Shown here in pieces: positions 26,936-34,923 of a DNA stretch of 43,793 bases; position 1 is the first letter of the stretch, and each line of letters opens with the position of its first letter. The notes under the pieces were generated by a model. That model had not been told where the DNA came from. It saw only the letters and a list, made by a program, of their open reading frames with translations, and made no database searches. The stretch spans positions 1-43,793 of the forward strand of contig JAPLLI010000038.1 of the NCBI GenBank assembly GCA_026387615.1, written 5' to 3'. The DNA comes from Nitrospirota bacterium (GTDB lineage Bacteria > Nitrospirota > Nitrospiria > Nitrospirales > Nitrospiraceae). The translations under genes and the position numbers were made by a program.

Positions 26936-27687
26936 TACAGCTTAATCGTCATCAAGTCTTTCCCTGTCACGATCTTGCCCCCGAACGCTTCCCCGGCTTG
27001 CTCCCTCACATCGTATCGATCAGCAATCGGATAGAAATGCGAGAGGACCAGGCGCCCGACACCCGCTTCCTTCGCCACCAATCCACATTCCCCCGCATGG
27101 AGATGTCCGACCCCCGGCTTATTGGCTGGAAACGAGCAATCGAGCAGGGCCAGGTTGGCGTCGCCGCAGAGGCGGACGAGGCTGCCGCAATATTGCGCGT
27201 CGCCCGAATAGGCCAGGGCCTTGTTGCCATATTCGATTCGATAGCCGACCGAGTGCAGGCTGGGACTATGGACGACCGTCTTCGGGAAAATCTTTGTGCG
27301 CCCGATCCAAAAGGACCGGTCCGCTACCTCTTTGAAGCGCACCGAAAAGCGCGCCTTGTTGAATCCCGGCAGGGTCTGGATCAAGGTGCGGAAGAGTTCT
27401 TTGGTGCCGCGCGGCCCGATCAGGGTCAGGTCAGGCCTGGTCCCGAGGTGATTTGAATAGAAGACCGCATCGAAGAAAAACGGGATGAAGTCGGCGAAGT
27501 GGTCCGCATGGTAATGGGAAAAGAGGATATGGGTAATGCTGTGGCGATCCACGCCGGCCTTCAGCAGATTCATCAGCGTGCGGGGACCGAAGTCGAGCAG
27601 GAGTGGCTGGTCGGTGTGCACCAGATAGCCGGAGGCGGCGCGGGTCGGGTGGATATTCGTGCCGGATCCGAGAATCGTCAGACGCAT
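26935..27687 (-). CDS. MBL-fold metallo-hydrolase, RNase Z-like
   Basis: MRLTILGSGTNIHPTRAASGYLV...LLLDFGPRTLMNLLKAG...ITHILFSHYHADHFADFIPFFFD; start set at the ATG at 27687. Confidence 0.9.
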   Translation of the reverse strand: MRLTILGSGTNIHPTRAASGYLVHTDQPLLLDFGPRTLMNLLKAGVDRHSITHILFSHYHADHFADFIPFFFDAVFYSNHLGTRPDLTLIGPRGTKELFRTLIQTLPGFNKARFSVRFKEVADRSFWIGRTKIFPKTVVHSPSLHSVGYRIEYGNKALAYSGDAQYCGSLVRLCGDANLALLDCSFPANKPGVGHLHAGECGLVAKEAGVGRLVLSHFYPIADRYDVREQAGEAFGGKIVTGKDLMTIKL

Positions 27688-27754
27688 AGAGCTCCATCGC
27701 ATGAGACCCGTCGCACGAATCGATTGCGACGTCGGCCCTGCGGGAGAATAGGCT

Positions 27755-27789
27755 GCGCGAGCACAGAAGATCAATCGGGCTCCATCCCA
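27755..27789 (-). repeat. Family A half element (A8)
   Basis: GCGCGAGCACAGAAGATCAATCGGGCTCCATCCC closely matches the right arm of A6 (GCGCGAGCACAGAAGATCATCAGGCGCCATCCC). Confidence 0.6.
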
Positions 27790-27816
27790 CTTCGTGCTTG
27801 GACTATACTGTGGCCT

Positions 27817-28044
27817 ATGTTGTTTCGTCCTAAATTGTCTTTTGCCGAGTCGCTTACCAGTGAACAGCGCCAGATTTTCTACGAGGGCCATCGGTCTCTT
27901 GCGATTCTGATGATCCTAGTCGTGCTCCTCTTCCCTTTCGCCGGGCTCTATGTCACCGGGTTGCTCGGGGCTGGGCTTGGTGTGCTGATGTCCCTGGTGG
28001 CGTATTATCTGATGCCCTATGTCTGGCTTACTCTGGGTCGATGA
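27817..28044 (+). CDS. Small membrane protein
   Basis: MLFRPKLSFAESLTSEQRQIFYEGHRSLAILMILVVLLFPFAGLYVTGLLGAGLGVLMSLVAYYLMPYVWLTLGR. Confidence 0.65.
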   Translation: MLFRPKLSFAESLTSEQRQIFYEGHRSLAILMILVVLLFPFAGLYVTGLLGAGLGVLMSLVAYYLMPYVWLTLGR

Positions 28045-28303
28045 CGGCGTTTCAGGAAAGATAAGTGATCGGGGTGGATCTCCCCTGAGGGACTCGGCGT
28101 GAGAGGGGTGGCTGGTTGGTCTGGGTTATTGGGGCTGCCTGGTCGGCGAGATTGGAGGGACGACTAGAAGAATGAGACAACCGAAATAGACGGGATGAAC
28201 CGGTCTGACTAGATGGATAGCGCCTATAATTCGGGTTTCGTGGGCTCCTGGTCCATTTTCTGCTCAGGGGGTGTTTTGGCGGGATGATTTTCTAAGCTGT
28301 TGA

Positions 28304-28378
28304 TTAACTTAGAATATTCACTCTTCTTTCGCGGGAATGTTCATGGTATGATTTGCGTGCTGATTTCTTGGTCGCCAT
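28304..28378 (-). CDS. Tiny basic peptide MATKKSARKSYHEHSRERRVNILS
   Basis: 24-aa frame with AGGGGAG upstream of the ATG; shares MATKK start with the 28771..28830 peptide. Confidence 0.35.
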   Translation of the reverse strand: MATKKSARKSYHEHSRERRVNILS

Positions 28379-28405
28379 GGGCTCTCCCCTGGTGCAAGAT
28401 AGTCG

Positions 28406-28440
28406 GGGAGGTGATGTGGCCATCACCTCCCCATTTTTTT
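28406..28440 (+). terminator. Rho-independent terminator-like hairpin
   Basis: GGGGAGGTGATG TGGC CATCACCTCCCC (12-bp perfect stem) followed by ATTTTTTT. Confidence 0.7.
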
Positions 28441-28770
28441 GCCTTGCGGCCTTCTTGTGTTGCTGAGCGTAGCCTGCCAGGCATCTTTTCCGCTTCCTCT
28501 GACCCTTCATCCTGACAGCGTCAAGTATTCGCGTCGACGGCAGAGCCGGTTGCATCCAGACAGACTCGTCCCTCCATACCGAGGGCGGTTTGGTTTTGGA
28601 CGAGCGTGTGTATTCCGTGACGAATGGTCTCTCGGATGGCTGAGCGCAGGGGAAGTTCTTCGGGAGAATCTTTCGAACGATCAGATGTGTGTGAGGTGCG
28701 GATCAGGTCTGAGGAACATCGAGGAGGAGAGAAGTGAGGAGGCGACGTGGCCGCCGCCCCCTCAATCGCA

Positions 28771-28830
28771 CTACTTCTTCTTCTTCGCCGCCTTCTTCGC
28801 GGGCTTCTTTGCTGCTTTCTTCGTTGCCAT
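28771..28830 (-). CDS. Tiny Lys/Ala-rich peptide MATKKAAKKPAKKAAKKKK
   Basis: 19-aa frame with GGGGTGGAG upstream of the ATG; followed by a GC-rich hairpin. Confidence 0.45.
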   Translation of the reverse strand: MATKKAAKKPAKKAAKKKK

Positions 28831-29127
28831 CTGAACTCCACCCCCCTTCGGTGTGAAAATGTTGACCAGTGTGTTATTGGTATATCAGAGTTTGAGCGGC
28901 GAGTAAAATTTTCTCTTCAAGTTTTTTCAGGCAGGATGGGGAGGGAAGGAGGAAGCGGGTGAAACGTCAGACGTAAAATGTGAGACGTAAGGACCGGGAT
29001 CGTCGATCTGGTTGGTGAGACCGGAGAAGTGCCGGACGAACGAGATAGACCAGACAAGCCAGAGAGCCGAATCCCTGCCGTCCCTCCGTTGACGGGGTTA
29101 CGCCTCTCTCCCTATGATGCAGGTCTT

Positions 29128-29757
29128 ATGCGACGAAACGAATCAGGACGGACCAGCCCGACTGCCCTCGTGGTCCTTATCGGATTGATCATCACCTGCG
29201 TCTGGGTCTGGAAGCGTTTAACGCTGGAGACGCAGGAATATGTGATCGATCAGGCGATCCCCATGGCGTTTGCCGGGTTGGTGATCGTGGCAGGCCTATG
29301 GATGGTGGTTCGATCGGTGAAGCGACGTCTGGCGAAGCGCCGCGACCGGGCGACGCTCCTCGCCTTGTTCGAGCAGGCGAAGGGGCGGGAGAAGAAGCTG
29401 GAGATTGCTTTTGCCCTGATTGAAGTGAACGAGTATCGCATGAAAGGGTTGGAGCCCGTGGTCCCTGCGTTACGTGATCTGTTCGCGACGACCTTGCAGC
29501 GGGCCTTGGACGATAAGCAGCACCGGATTCGCGGGATGGCAGCCAGCTACCTGGGCGTCTTGAACGATAAGACCGTCATCCCCATGTTGCTAAAGGCGCT
29601 GGAGGACGACCATGCCTATGTGCGCTCCAGTGCTGCCTTGGGGTTGGGGCGGCTGCGCGCCAGTGAGGCGAAGGAGAAGCTGACGACGGTCATGAAAGAG
29701 GATTGGGATCAAACCGTCAGGAGCCGATCGAGGGAGGCGCTGGACCGGATCAAGTAG
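29128..29757 (+). CDS. Membrane-anchored HEAT-repeat protein
   Basis: Two TM segments, then IRGMAASYLGVLNDKTVIPMLLKALEDDHAYVRSSAALGLGRLRASEAKEKL; start set at MRRNESG. Confidence 0.8.
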   Translation: MRRNESGRTSPTALVVLIGLIITCVWVWKRLTLETQEYVIDQAIPMAFAGLVIVAGLWMVVRSVKRRLAKRRDRATLLALFEQAKGREKKLEIAFALIEVNEYRMKGLEPVVPALRDLFATTLQRALDDKQHRIRGMAASYLGVLNDKTVIPMLLKALEDDHAYVRSSAALGLGRLRASEAKEKLTTVMKEDWDQTVRSRSREALDRIK

Positions 29758-29834
29758 TTAGGGTTGGTCTGGCGGCTCAGTTTGTGAATCCTTCCTGCAT
29801 CAGTGCAATGGCGCCGCGGCCTTTCGGCGTTGTC

Positions 29835-30512
29835 TCATCCCATCACTCGATCCAGCTCGACTCGGTCGGAGGGGGTTACGCGATAGCCCCGTCCATAGAG
29901 GTCGTTCATACCTTGGATCACGGCATCCATGTTGCGGCTGCGGTACCAGTTGTCGAATCGTTCCGTGAGTGATGCAGCCTGCTTCTGAATCTGCTCCCTG
30001 TCATCGTACGAGAGGGAGAGGGCGCGGAATAGATCTTGAAGCTCGGCAGGACTGTAGCTCTTGTCGTCGTTCCGGTCTGCGACCAAGGCGAATTCGTAGA
30101 AGGTCAGGCTGACGGAGAGCATGGACTGGGTCTTGGAGAAGTCGTCTCGCGCCTCGTCCATTCCTCCCGGGTAGAGGCGTGGGCAATCCACTTCCGGTTG
30201 GGATGCAGGGGTGGCGCGCCAGCTGATCCCCTGTGCGGCAGGGGGCGGCGTTTTCGCTTTGTGATAAAACCAGGAGACGCAGCTGCTTGCCTGGGCAAAG
30301 GCCTGTTTGTCTTTATGGATCTGCCGGTTGATATGCTGGGTGAATTGCTGAAAGATGGTGTTCTCTTTGCCGGATGCGGCAGTGGAGAAGAGCTGACTGA
30401 TCAGAAGGGCCACGACGAGCCCTGCTGTGAAGAGGCAGGCCTCAGGCCGTTGAACCATCAGCGAGTGATGGTTCGGACAGATCGCGGGGCCGGAGGTTGG
30501 GCGAAAAGACAT
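29835..30512 (-). CDS. Hypothetical exported/anchored protein
   Basis: Hydrophobic N-terminal segment; no recognised domain. Confidence 0.6.
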   Translation of the reverse strand: MSFRPTSGPAICPNHHSLMVQRPEACLFTAGLVVALLISQLFSTAASGKENTIFQQFTQHINRQIHKDKQAFAQASSCVSWFYHKAKTPPPAAQGISWRATPASQPEVDCPRLYPGGMDEARDDFSKTQSMLSVSLTFYEFALVADRNDDKSYSPAELQDLFRALSLSYDDREQIQKQAASLTERFDNWYRSRNMDAVIQGMNDLYGRGYRVTPSDRVELDRVMG

Positions 30513-30607
30513 GGGCTAGTATACCATGGGGGCTTTCTCACCCTTCAGTGAGATTGCTCCGGCGGTGAACACGATGACGGACGAATGAAGAAGGGGCCTG
30601 TTGCACC

Positions 30608-31633
30608 ATGACCATGCCGTTTTTGACAGCAGCACTGCCGGGCATCGGAGGACAGATGCGGACGCTTCCGGAGGACTTCCAGGTTGAAGAGCGTCCGCTC
30701 TATCTGCCTTGCGGGGAGGGGGAGCATCTCTACATCAAGATCACCAAGCGTCTGCTCTCAACGCCGGATCTGGTTCTGCGGCTCTCCTCGACCCTGGGTG
30801 TGAAAGCGCAAGGGATCGGCGTGGCGGGTCTCAAGGACGCCAGGGCCGTGACGACGCAGATGATCTCGCTGCTGGGGGTTACGCCTGACCGGCTGGATCG
30901 ACTGAAAGTCGACGAGCAGCTCTTGTCGGTGGAGGTGCTGGGCCTACATCGTAACCGGTTGCGGACGGGACATCATGCGGGCAATCATTTCCGGTTGGTG
31001 ATCCGGGATGTCGCCTCGCATGCCAGCGAGACGGTGCCCCAGGTGTTGGACATCCTGGCACGGCGGGGCGTGCCGAACTATTTCGGCCCGCAACGACAGG
31101 GGCGGAGCGGCATGAACTACCAGACCGGAGCCGAATTATTGGCGGACCCTGTTCGCCGGAACAAGCTGGGCCGGTCCAAGCGGATGTGGTACCTGAATGC
31201 CTATCAATCGCACTTCTTTAACGACATGTTGGCCCGACGGCTGGATCGGATTGATCGTATCCTGGTGGGGGACTGGGCCATGAAAATGGAGAATGGCGCT
31301 TGTTTTCTGGTTGAGGATGCCGCGGCGGAACAGCCCAGGGCTGACCGGTTTGAGATCAGTCCTACCGGTATCTTGTTCGGGTCGCGCGTGTCGTGGGCCA
31401 GCGGAGAACAGGGCGAGATCGAACGAGCGGTCGTCTCCGAGAGCGGGGCCACGCCGGAGAGCCTTACGGAAGCGGCAAAGGCCTGCGGGTTTCGCGGTGA
31501 ACGGCGTTCGCTTCGAACCCCCCTGGCCGATTTGGATTGGAGCCTGGAGGGCTCCGTGCTCACCGTCTCATTTTCACTGGCTCCCGGCGCCTATGCGACG
31601 AATATTTTGCGGGAGTTGATGAAGGCCGAGTAG
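30608..31633 (+). CDS. truD: tRNA pseudouridine(13) synthase
   Basis: PEDFQVEERPLY, GVAGLKDARAVTTQ, LGLHRNRLRTGHHAGNHFRLVIR, VPNYFGPQRQGRSGMN, LNAYQSHFFN, ANTILRELMK-like C-terminus. Confidence 0.96.
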   Translation: MTMPFLTAALPGIGGQMRTLPEDFQVEERPLYLPCGEGEHLYIKITKRLLSTPDLVLRLSSTLGVKAQGIGVAGLKDARAVTTQMISLLGVTPDRLDRLKVDEQLLSVEVLGLHRNRLRTGHHAGNHFRLVIRDVASHASETVPQVLDILARRGVPNYFGPQRQGRSGMNYQTGAELLADPVRRNKLGRSKRMWYLNAYQSHFFNDMLARRLDRIDRILVGDWAMKMENGACFLVEDAAAEQPRADRFEISPTGILFGSRVSWASGEQGEIERAVVSESGATPESLTEAAKACGFRGERRSLRTPLADLDWSLEGSVLTVSFSLAPGAYATNILRELMKAE

Positions 31634-31762
31634 CAGGCTGCCCCCAAATGCCCGCTAGCTTCGTTCTCGGCTCGACAAGGTCCTCGACGTACCGCAAGGG
31701 TGCGCCTCCGGCCTTGTCATCGCCTGCGGCCTTGCTATCGGAGCATTTTGAGCAGCCTGCTA
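31631..31762. repeat. Family C palindromic repeat, copy C2
   Basis: TAGCAGGCTGCCCCCAAATG ... CTCGACGTACCGCAAGGGTGCGCCTC ... CCTGCGGCCTTGCTATCGGAGCATTTTGAGCAGCCTGCTA. Confidence 0.75.
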
Positions 31763-31810
31763 GGCGGTGGATATGAGTGAGGGTATCCTGTCATGCGGCG
31801 CTGGGGTAGA

Positions 31811-31890
31811 GAGTCAAACGTCGTCAAGTCTAAACGTCTGAAAGTTTTAGGCGTGACTTGATGACGTGACGACTTGTAGACGTTCGACTC
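31811..31890. repeat. Family D palindromic repeat, copy D3
   Basis: GAGTCAAACGTCGTCAAGTCTAAACGTC ... GACTTGATGACGTGACGACTTGTAGACGTTCGACTC. Confidence 0.7.
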
Positions 31891-31894
31891 GTTT

Positions 31895-32260
31895 TCAGGG
31901 TTTTCGACGGAAGAGGAACGAGCCGTAGAAGCCGGCAATGGCGATGGTGACGAGTTCGATCGTCAGCAGCAATCGGCTGATGATGGCCTCCGGCGTGGGT
32001 GGCGTGAGGACGAAATGCATGCCGAGAAATTCTGGCGCTTGAGACGGAGGGGTTTCCCAGGGGGGAAAGAGGATGGCGAGGGAGAGCGCTGCCACCATAC
32101 CGTAGAGGACTTGGATATTGAGTTGATCCGGTTGTGACTCGCTCTGTGGTGGCGGCGGTGTGGGGAGCTCGACCGGGTCTGCATGCAGCCGTTGGCCGCA
32201 TTGGGTGCAGTAGCGATTGATCTCCGGAAGCTCTCGTCGACAGGATGGGCAAATCTTCAT
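31895..32260 (-). CDS. Zinc-ribbon membrane protein
   Basis: MKICPSCRRELPEINRYCTQCGQRL plus two TM segments; start set at 32260. Confidence 0.75.
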   Translation of the reverse strand: MKICPSCRRELPEINRYCTQCGQRLHADPVELPTPPPPQSESQPDQLNIQVLYGMVAALSLAILFPPWETPPSQAPEFLGMHFVLTPPTPEAIISRLLLTIELVTIAIAGFYGSFLFRRKP

Positions 32261-32399
32261 ACGTGCCGCTAGGCTACACGGAACCACGTTCGTTTACTAG
32301 ATGGCGGCCTGTTCATTGACAGAAGAAAGAACGGCTTCCTATAATCCGCGCGCCAGATGATGATTCAGAAGCCCTGAAGATAACCCGTCCCTTTTTAAC

Positions 32400-33422
32400 A
32401 TGATGCAGACCGTCAATCGTATCGGAGTGATCGGTGCCGGCGCCTGGGGCACGGCCCTCGCCAAACACATGGCGGAAAAGGGGCTGCGCGTCAGGCTGTG
32501 GGCTTATGAGCGGGACGTGGTCGATGCGATCAACCAGACGCATGAGAACCGGGTCTTTCTGCCAGGCGTGACGCTACCCGCCTCCCTTACTGCGACCGAT
32601 TCCCTTGCGCAAGCCGTGAGCGATTGCGATGGCCTGCTCTTTGTCGTGCCGTCGCATGTGGCTCGGCTCGTCCTCCAGCAGCTCGCGTCTCTCTTGCCCC
32701 CCTCCATGCCCGTGATCAGCGCGACGAAGGGTGTCGAGGAGGAGACGTTCAAATTGATGACGCAAGTGATGCAGGAGGTCCTGCCCGCATCGCTGCATGA
32801 CAAGCTGATGGTCTTGTCCGGGCCGAGCTTTGCGGCTGAAGTGAGCCAGAGGCAGCCTACGGCCCTCTGTCTCGCGGGGCAGGAGGCTTCTCTGGTGAGC
32901 GCCTTTCAAGTGGCCTTGATGACGCCGGCGTTACGAGTGTATGCGGATAGCGATATGATCGGCGTCCAATTGGGTGGGGCCTTGAAGAACGTGATGGCCC
33001 TGGCTGCCGGGGTCGTTGATGGGCTGGGCCTCGGGCATAATGCGCGGGCCGCCTTGATTACGCGAGGCTTGGCTGAAATGGTCCGGCTTGGACATGCCAT
33101 GGGCGCTGATGCGAGAACCTTTTACGGACTGTCCGGCGTGGGAGACCTCGTCCTCACCTGCACCGGGTCCTTGAGTCGGAATCATACGGTCGGCGTGAGG
33201 CTGGGACAGGGCGAGAAGCTGGAGGCGATCCTCGGCAGCATGAAGGCCGTAGCTGAAGGGGTAAGGACTGCCAAGGCGGCGTTCGGGCTGGCCCAGCGCC
33301 ACGGAGTCGAGATGCCGATCGTGCGCGAGATCAATGATGGGTTGTTTGACGGCAAGTCCTGCCGCCAGGCTGTGACCGATCTAATGGAGCGCGATGCCAA
33401 GCCGGAGAAGGGGCAGGCATGA
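32400..33422 (+). CDS. gpsA: Glycerol-3-phosphate dehydrogenase [NAD(P)+]
   Basis: IGVIGAGAWGTALAKHMAEKG, VISATKGVEEETFKLMTQV, LSGPSFAAEVSQRQPTA, GGALKNVMALAAGVVDGLGLGHNARAALITRGLAEMVRLG, GDLVLTCTGSLSRNHTVG. Confidence 0.97.
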   Translation: MMQTVNRIGVIGAGAWGTALAKHMAEKGLRVRLWAYERDVVDAINQTHENRVFLPGVTLPASLTATDSLAQAVSDCDGLLFVVPSHVARLVLQQLASLLPPSMPVISATKGVEEETFKLMTQVMQEVLPASLHDKLMVLSGPSFAAEVSQRQPTALCLAGQEASLVSAFQVALMTPALRVYADSDMIGVQLGGALKNVMALAAGVVDGLGLGHNARAALITRGLAEMVRLGHAMGADARTFYGLSGVGDLVLTCTGSLSRNHTVGVRLGQGEKLEAILGSMKAVAEGVRTAKAAFGLAQRHGVEMPIVREINDGLFDGKSCRQAVTDLMERDAKPEKGQA

Positions 33423-34198
33423 ATCAGAAGACGCTTGAACGACTGCTGACCAAGGTGCAAGCCGGCACCCTGCCCGTGGCGGCGGCGCTCGACCAGCTCC
33501 GCACCCTCCCCTATGAAGATCTCGGGTTTGCCTCGCTCGATCATCACCGGTCGTTACGTCAGGGATTCCCCGAGGTCATTTTCTGCGAGGGGAAGACGAC
33601 GGTTCAGATTCGCGCCATTGCCAAGGCCCTCCTGAAACATCATCGCCCCCTGTTGGCCACGCGGGCGACTCGCCAGGTGGCGATGCTGATCAAACGGCTG
33701 GATAAGCGTGCGGTCTATCATGACGAGGCGCGCATTGTGTCAATCCGCGATCCCCGGCAGCGGCTCCAGGGCCATATTCTGGTGATTACCGCCGGCACGT
33801 CGGACATTCCTGTCGCGGAAGAAGCGAGAGTGACGGCGGAGGTGATGGGGAGCAAGGTTGAGACGCTCTATGATGTGGGCGTGGCCGGCATTCATCGGTT
33901 GCTGGAGCGTCAAAGCCGTCTGATGCAAGCCCGGGTGGTCGTGGTGGTGGCGGGGATGGACGGAGTCTTACCCAGCGTGGTCGGCGGGTTGGTGCCCTGC
34001 CCGGTCGTCGCCGTGCCGACGAGTCGGGGTTACGGCGCGAGTTTCGGCGGGCTTGCCGCTTTGTTGACGATGTTGAACTCCTGCGCCGCTGGGGTCGGGG
34101 TGATGAATATCGATAATGGATTCGGGGCCGGCTGTTTGGCGCACCGGATCAACTTATTGGGAGAGCCGCGCGAAGGGCGAGACGAGCGGGAAAAGTAG
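33419..34198 (+). CDS. larB: Nickel pincer cofactor biosynthesis protein LarB
   Basis: LDHHRSLRQGFPEVIFCEGKT, ITAGTSDIPVAEEARVTAEVMG, YDVGVAGIHRLL, VVVAGMDGVLPSVVGGLVPCPVVAVPTSRGYGASFGGLAALLTMLNSCAAGVGVMNIDNGFGAG. Confidence 0.95.
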   Translation: MNQKTLERLLTKVQAGTLPVAAALDQLRTLPYEDLGFASLDHHRSLRQGFPEVIFCEGKTTVQIRAIAKALLKHHRPLLATRATRQVAMLIKRLDKRAVYHDEARIVSIRDPRQRLQGHILVITAGTSDIPVAEEARVTAEVMGSKVETLYDVGVAGIHRLLERQSRLMQARVVVVVAGMDGVLPSVVGGLVPCPVVAVPTSRGYGASFGGLAALLTMLNSCAAGVGVMNIDNGFGAGCLAHRINLLGEPREGRDEREK

Positions 34199-34264
34199 AT
34201 GCTGAACGAGTGACGGTTCTTACTTCTCCCGCCATTCTCGCCTGCCTCGCGCGTCCCGCACAGT

Positions 34265-34816
34265 CTATTTCACTTCGATCGTCCCGCGTTTCGGCCAGCC
34301 CACCATCTGCGTTCTGGGACCCTTCTCGCCGTTTGCCAGCAACTTGGGGCGCACTTCAAAGCGATAGAGCCCTGCTCCCGAGGTGACGTTCTTCTGGTCC
34401 AGTCCATCCCACGTTAAGACGACAGTGACTTGTGGTGGGGCGGTGCCATCGGTCGAGGCTGCATGGGGCTCCAGGGCTGTGCGCTTGGTGAGAAAACGGA
34501 GCGAATTTTTCGAGGGTGACGTGATGAAGGAGGAGACCTCCAGCAGGGTGGCTCCGTTCAACTCTTTGGGCAGTTGGATCAGGACGGAAAACTGTAAGGC
34601 GCCGGACGAGACCGTATAGGGATTGGGAGAGACTTTCAGGTCGAGAATCCTGAGCTCCGGTTCGTGGCGCGGACCCTGGTGAGGCTTTGGTTTTGCCGAG
34701 GCGATAGACGGGGTCCAGAGGAGCAGCGCGGCGCAGAGCAGCAGGCAGGAGAGCCGGCCAGTCCATGATCCTGGTAACTCCGAGCAGGGCATGATAAATG
34801 AGCGGCAGATTGTCAT
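34265..34816 (-). CDS. Hypothetical exported protein
   Basis: Signal peptide (LSCLLLCAALLLWTPSIASAK); beta-rich body. Confidence 0.65.
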   Translation of the reverse strand: MTICRSFIMPCSELPGSWTGRLSCLLLCAALLLWTPSIASAKPKPHQGPRHEPELRILDLKVSPNPYTVSSGALQFSVLIQLPKELNGATLLEVSSFITSPSKNSLRFLTKRTALEPHAASTDGTAPPQVTVVLTWDGLDQKNVTSGAGLYRFEVRPKLLANGEKGPRTQMVGWPKRGTIEVK

Positions 34817-34923
34817 AGCGTCACGTGTGGTGTCAGCTTGTTGGTATGAAGCGCTTCATCGGGGGCGCCAGAGCAGTGGGGATAACATAGCGCTGGTAGG
34901 CTGTCAATGCTCGCACTCCGTCG

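Noticed and set aside
28439-28834. 131-aa plus-strand ORF ending FFFFAAFFAGFFAAFFVAI
   Set aside because: The Phe/Ala tail is the antisense read of the Lys/Ala-rich microprotein; no domain support
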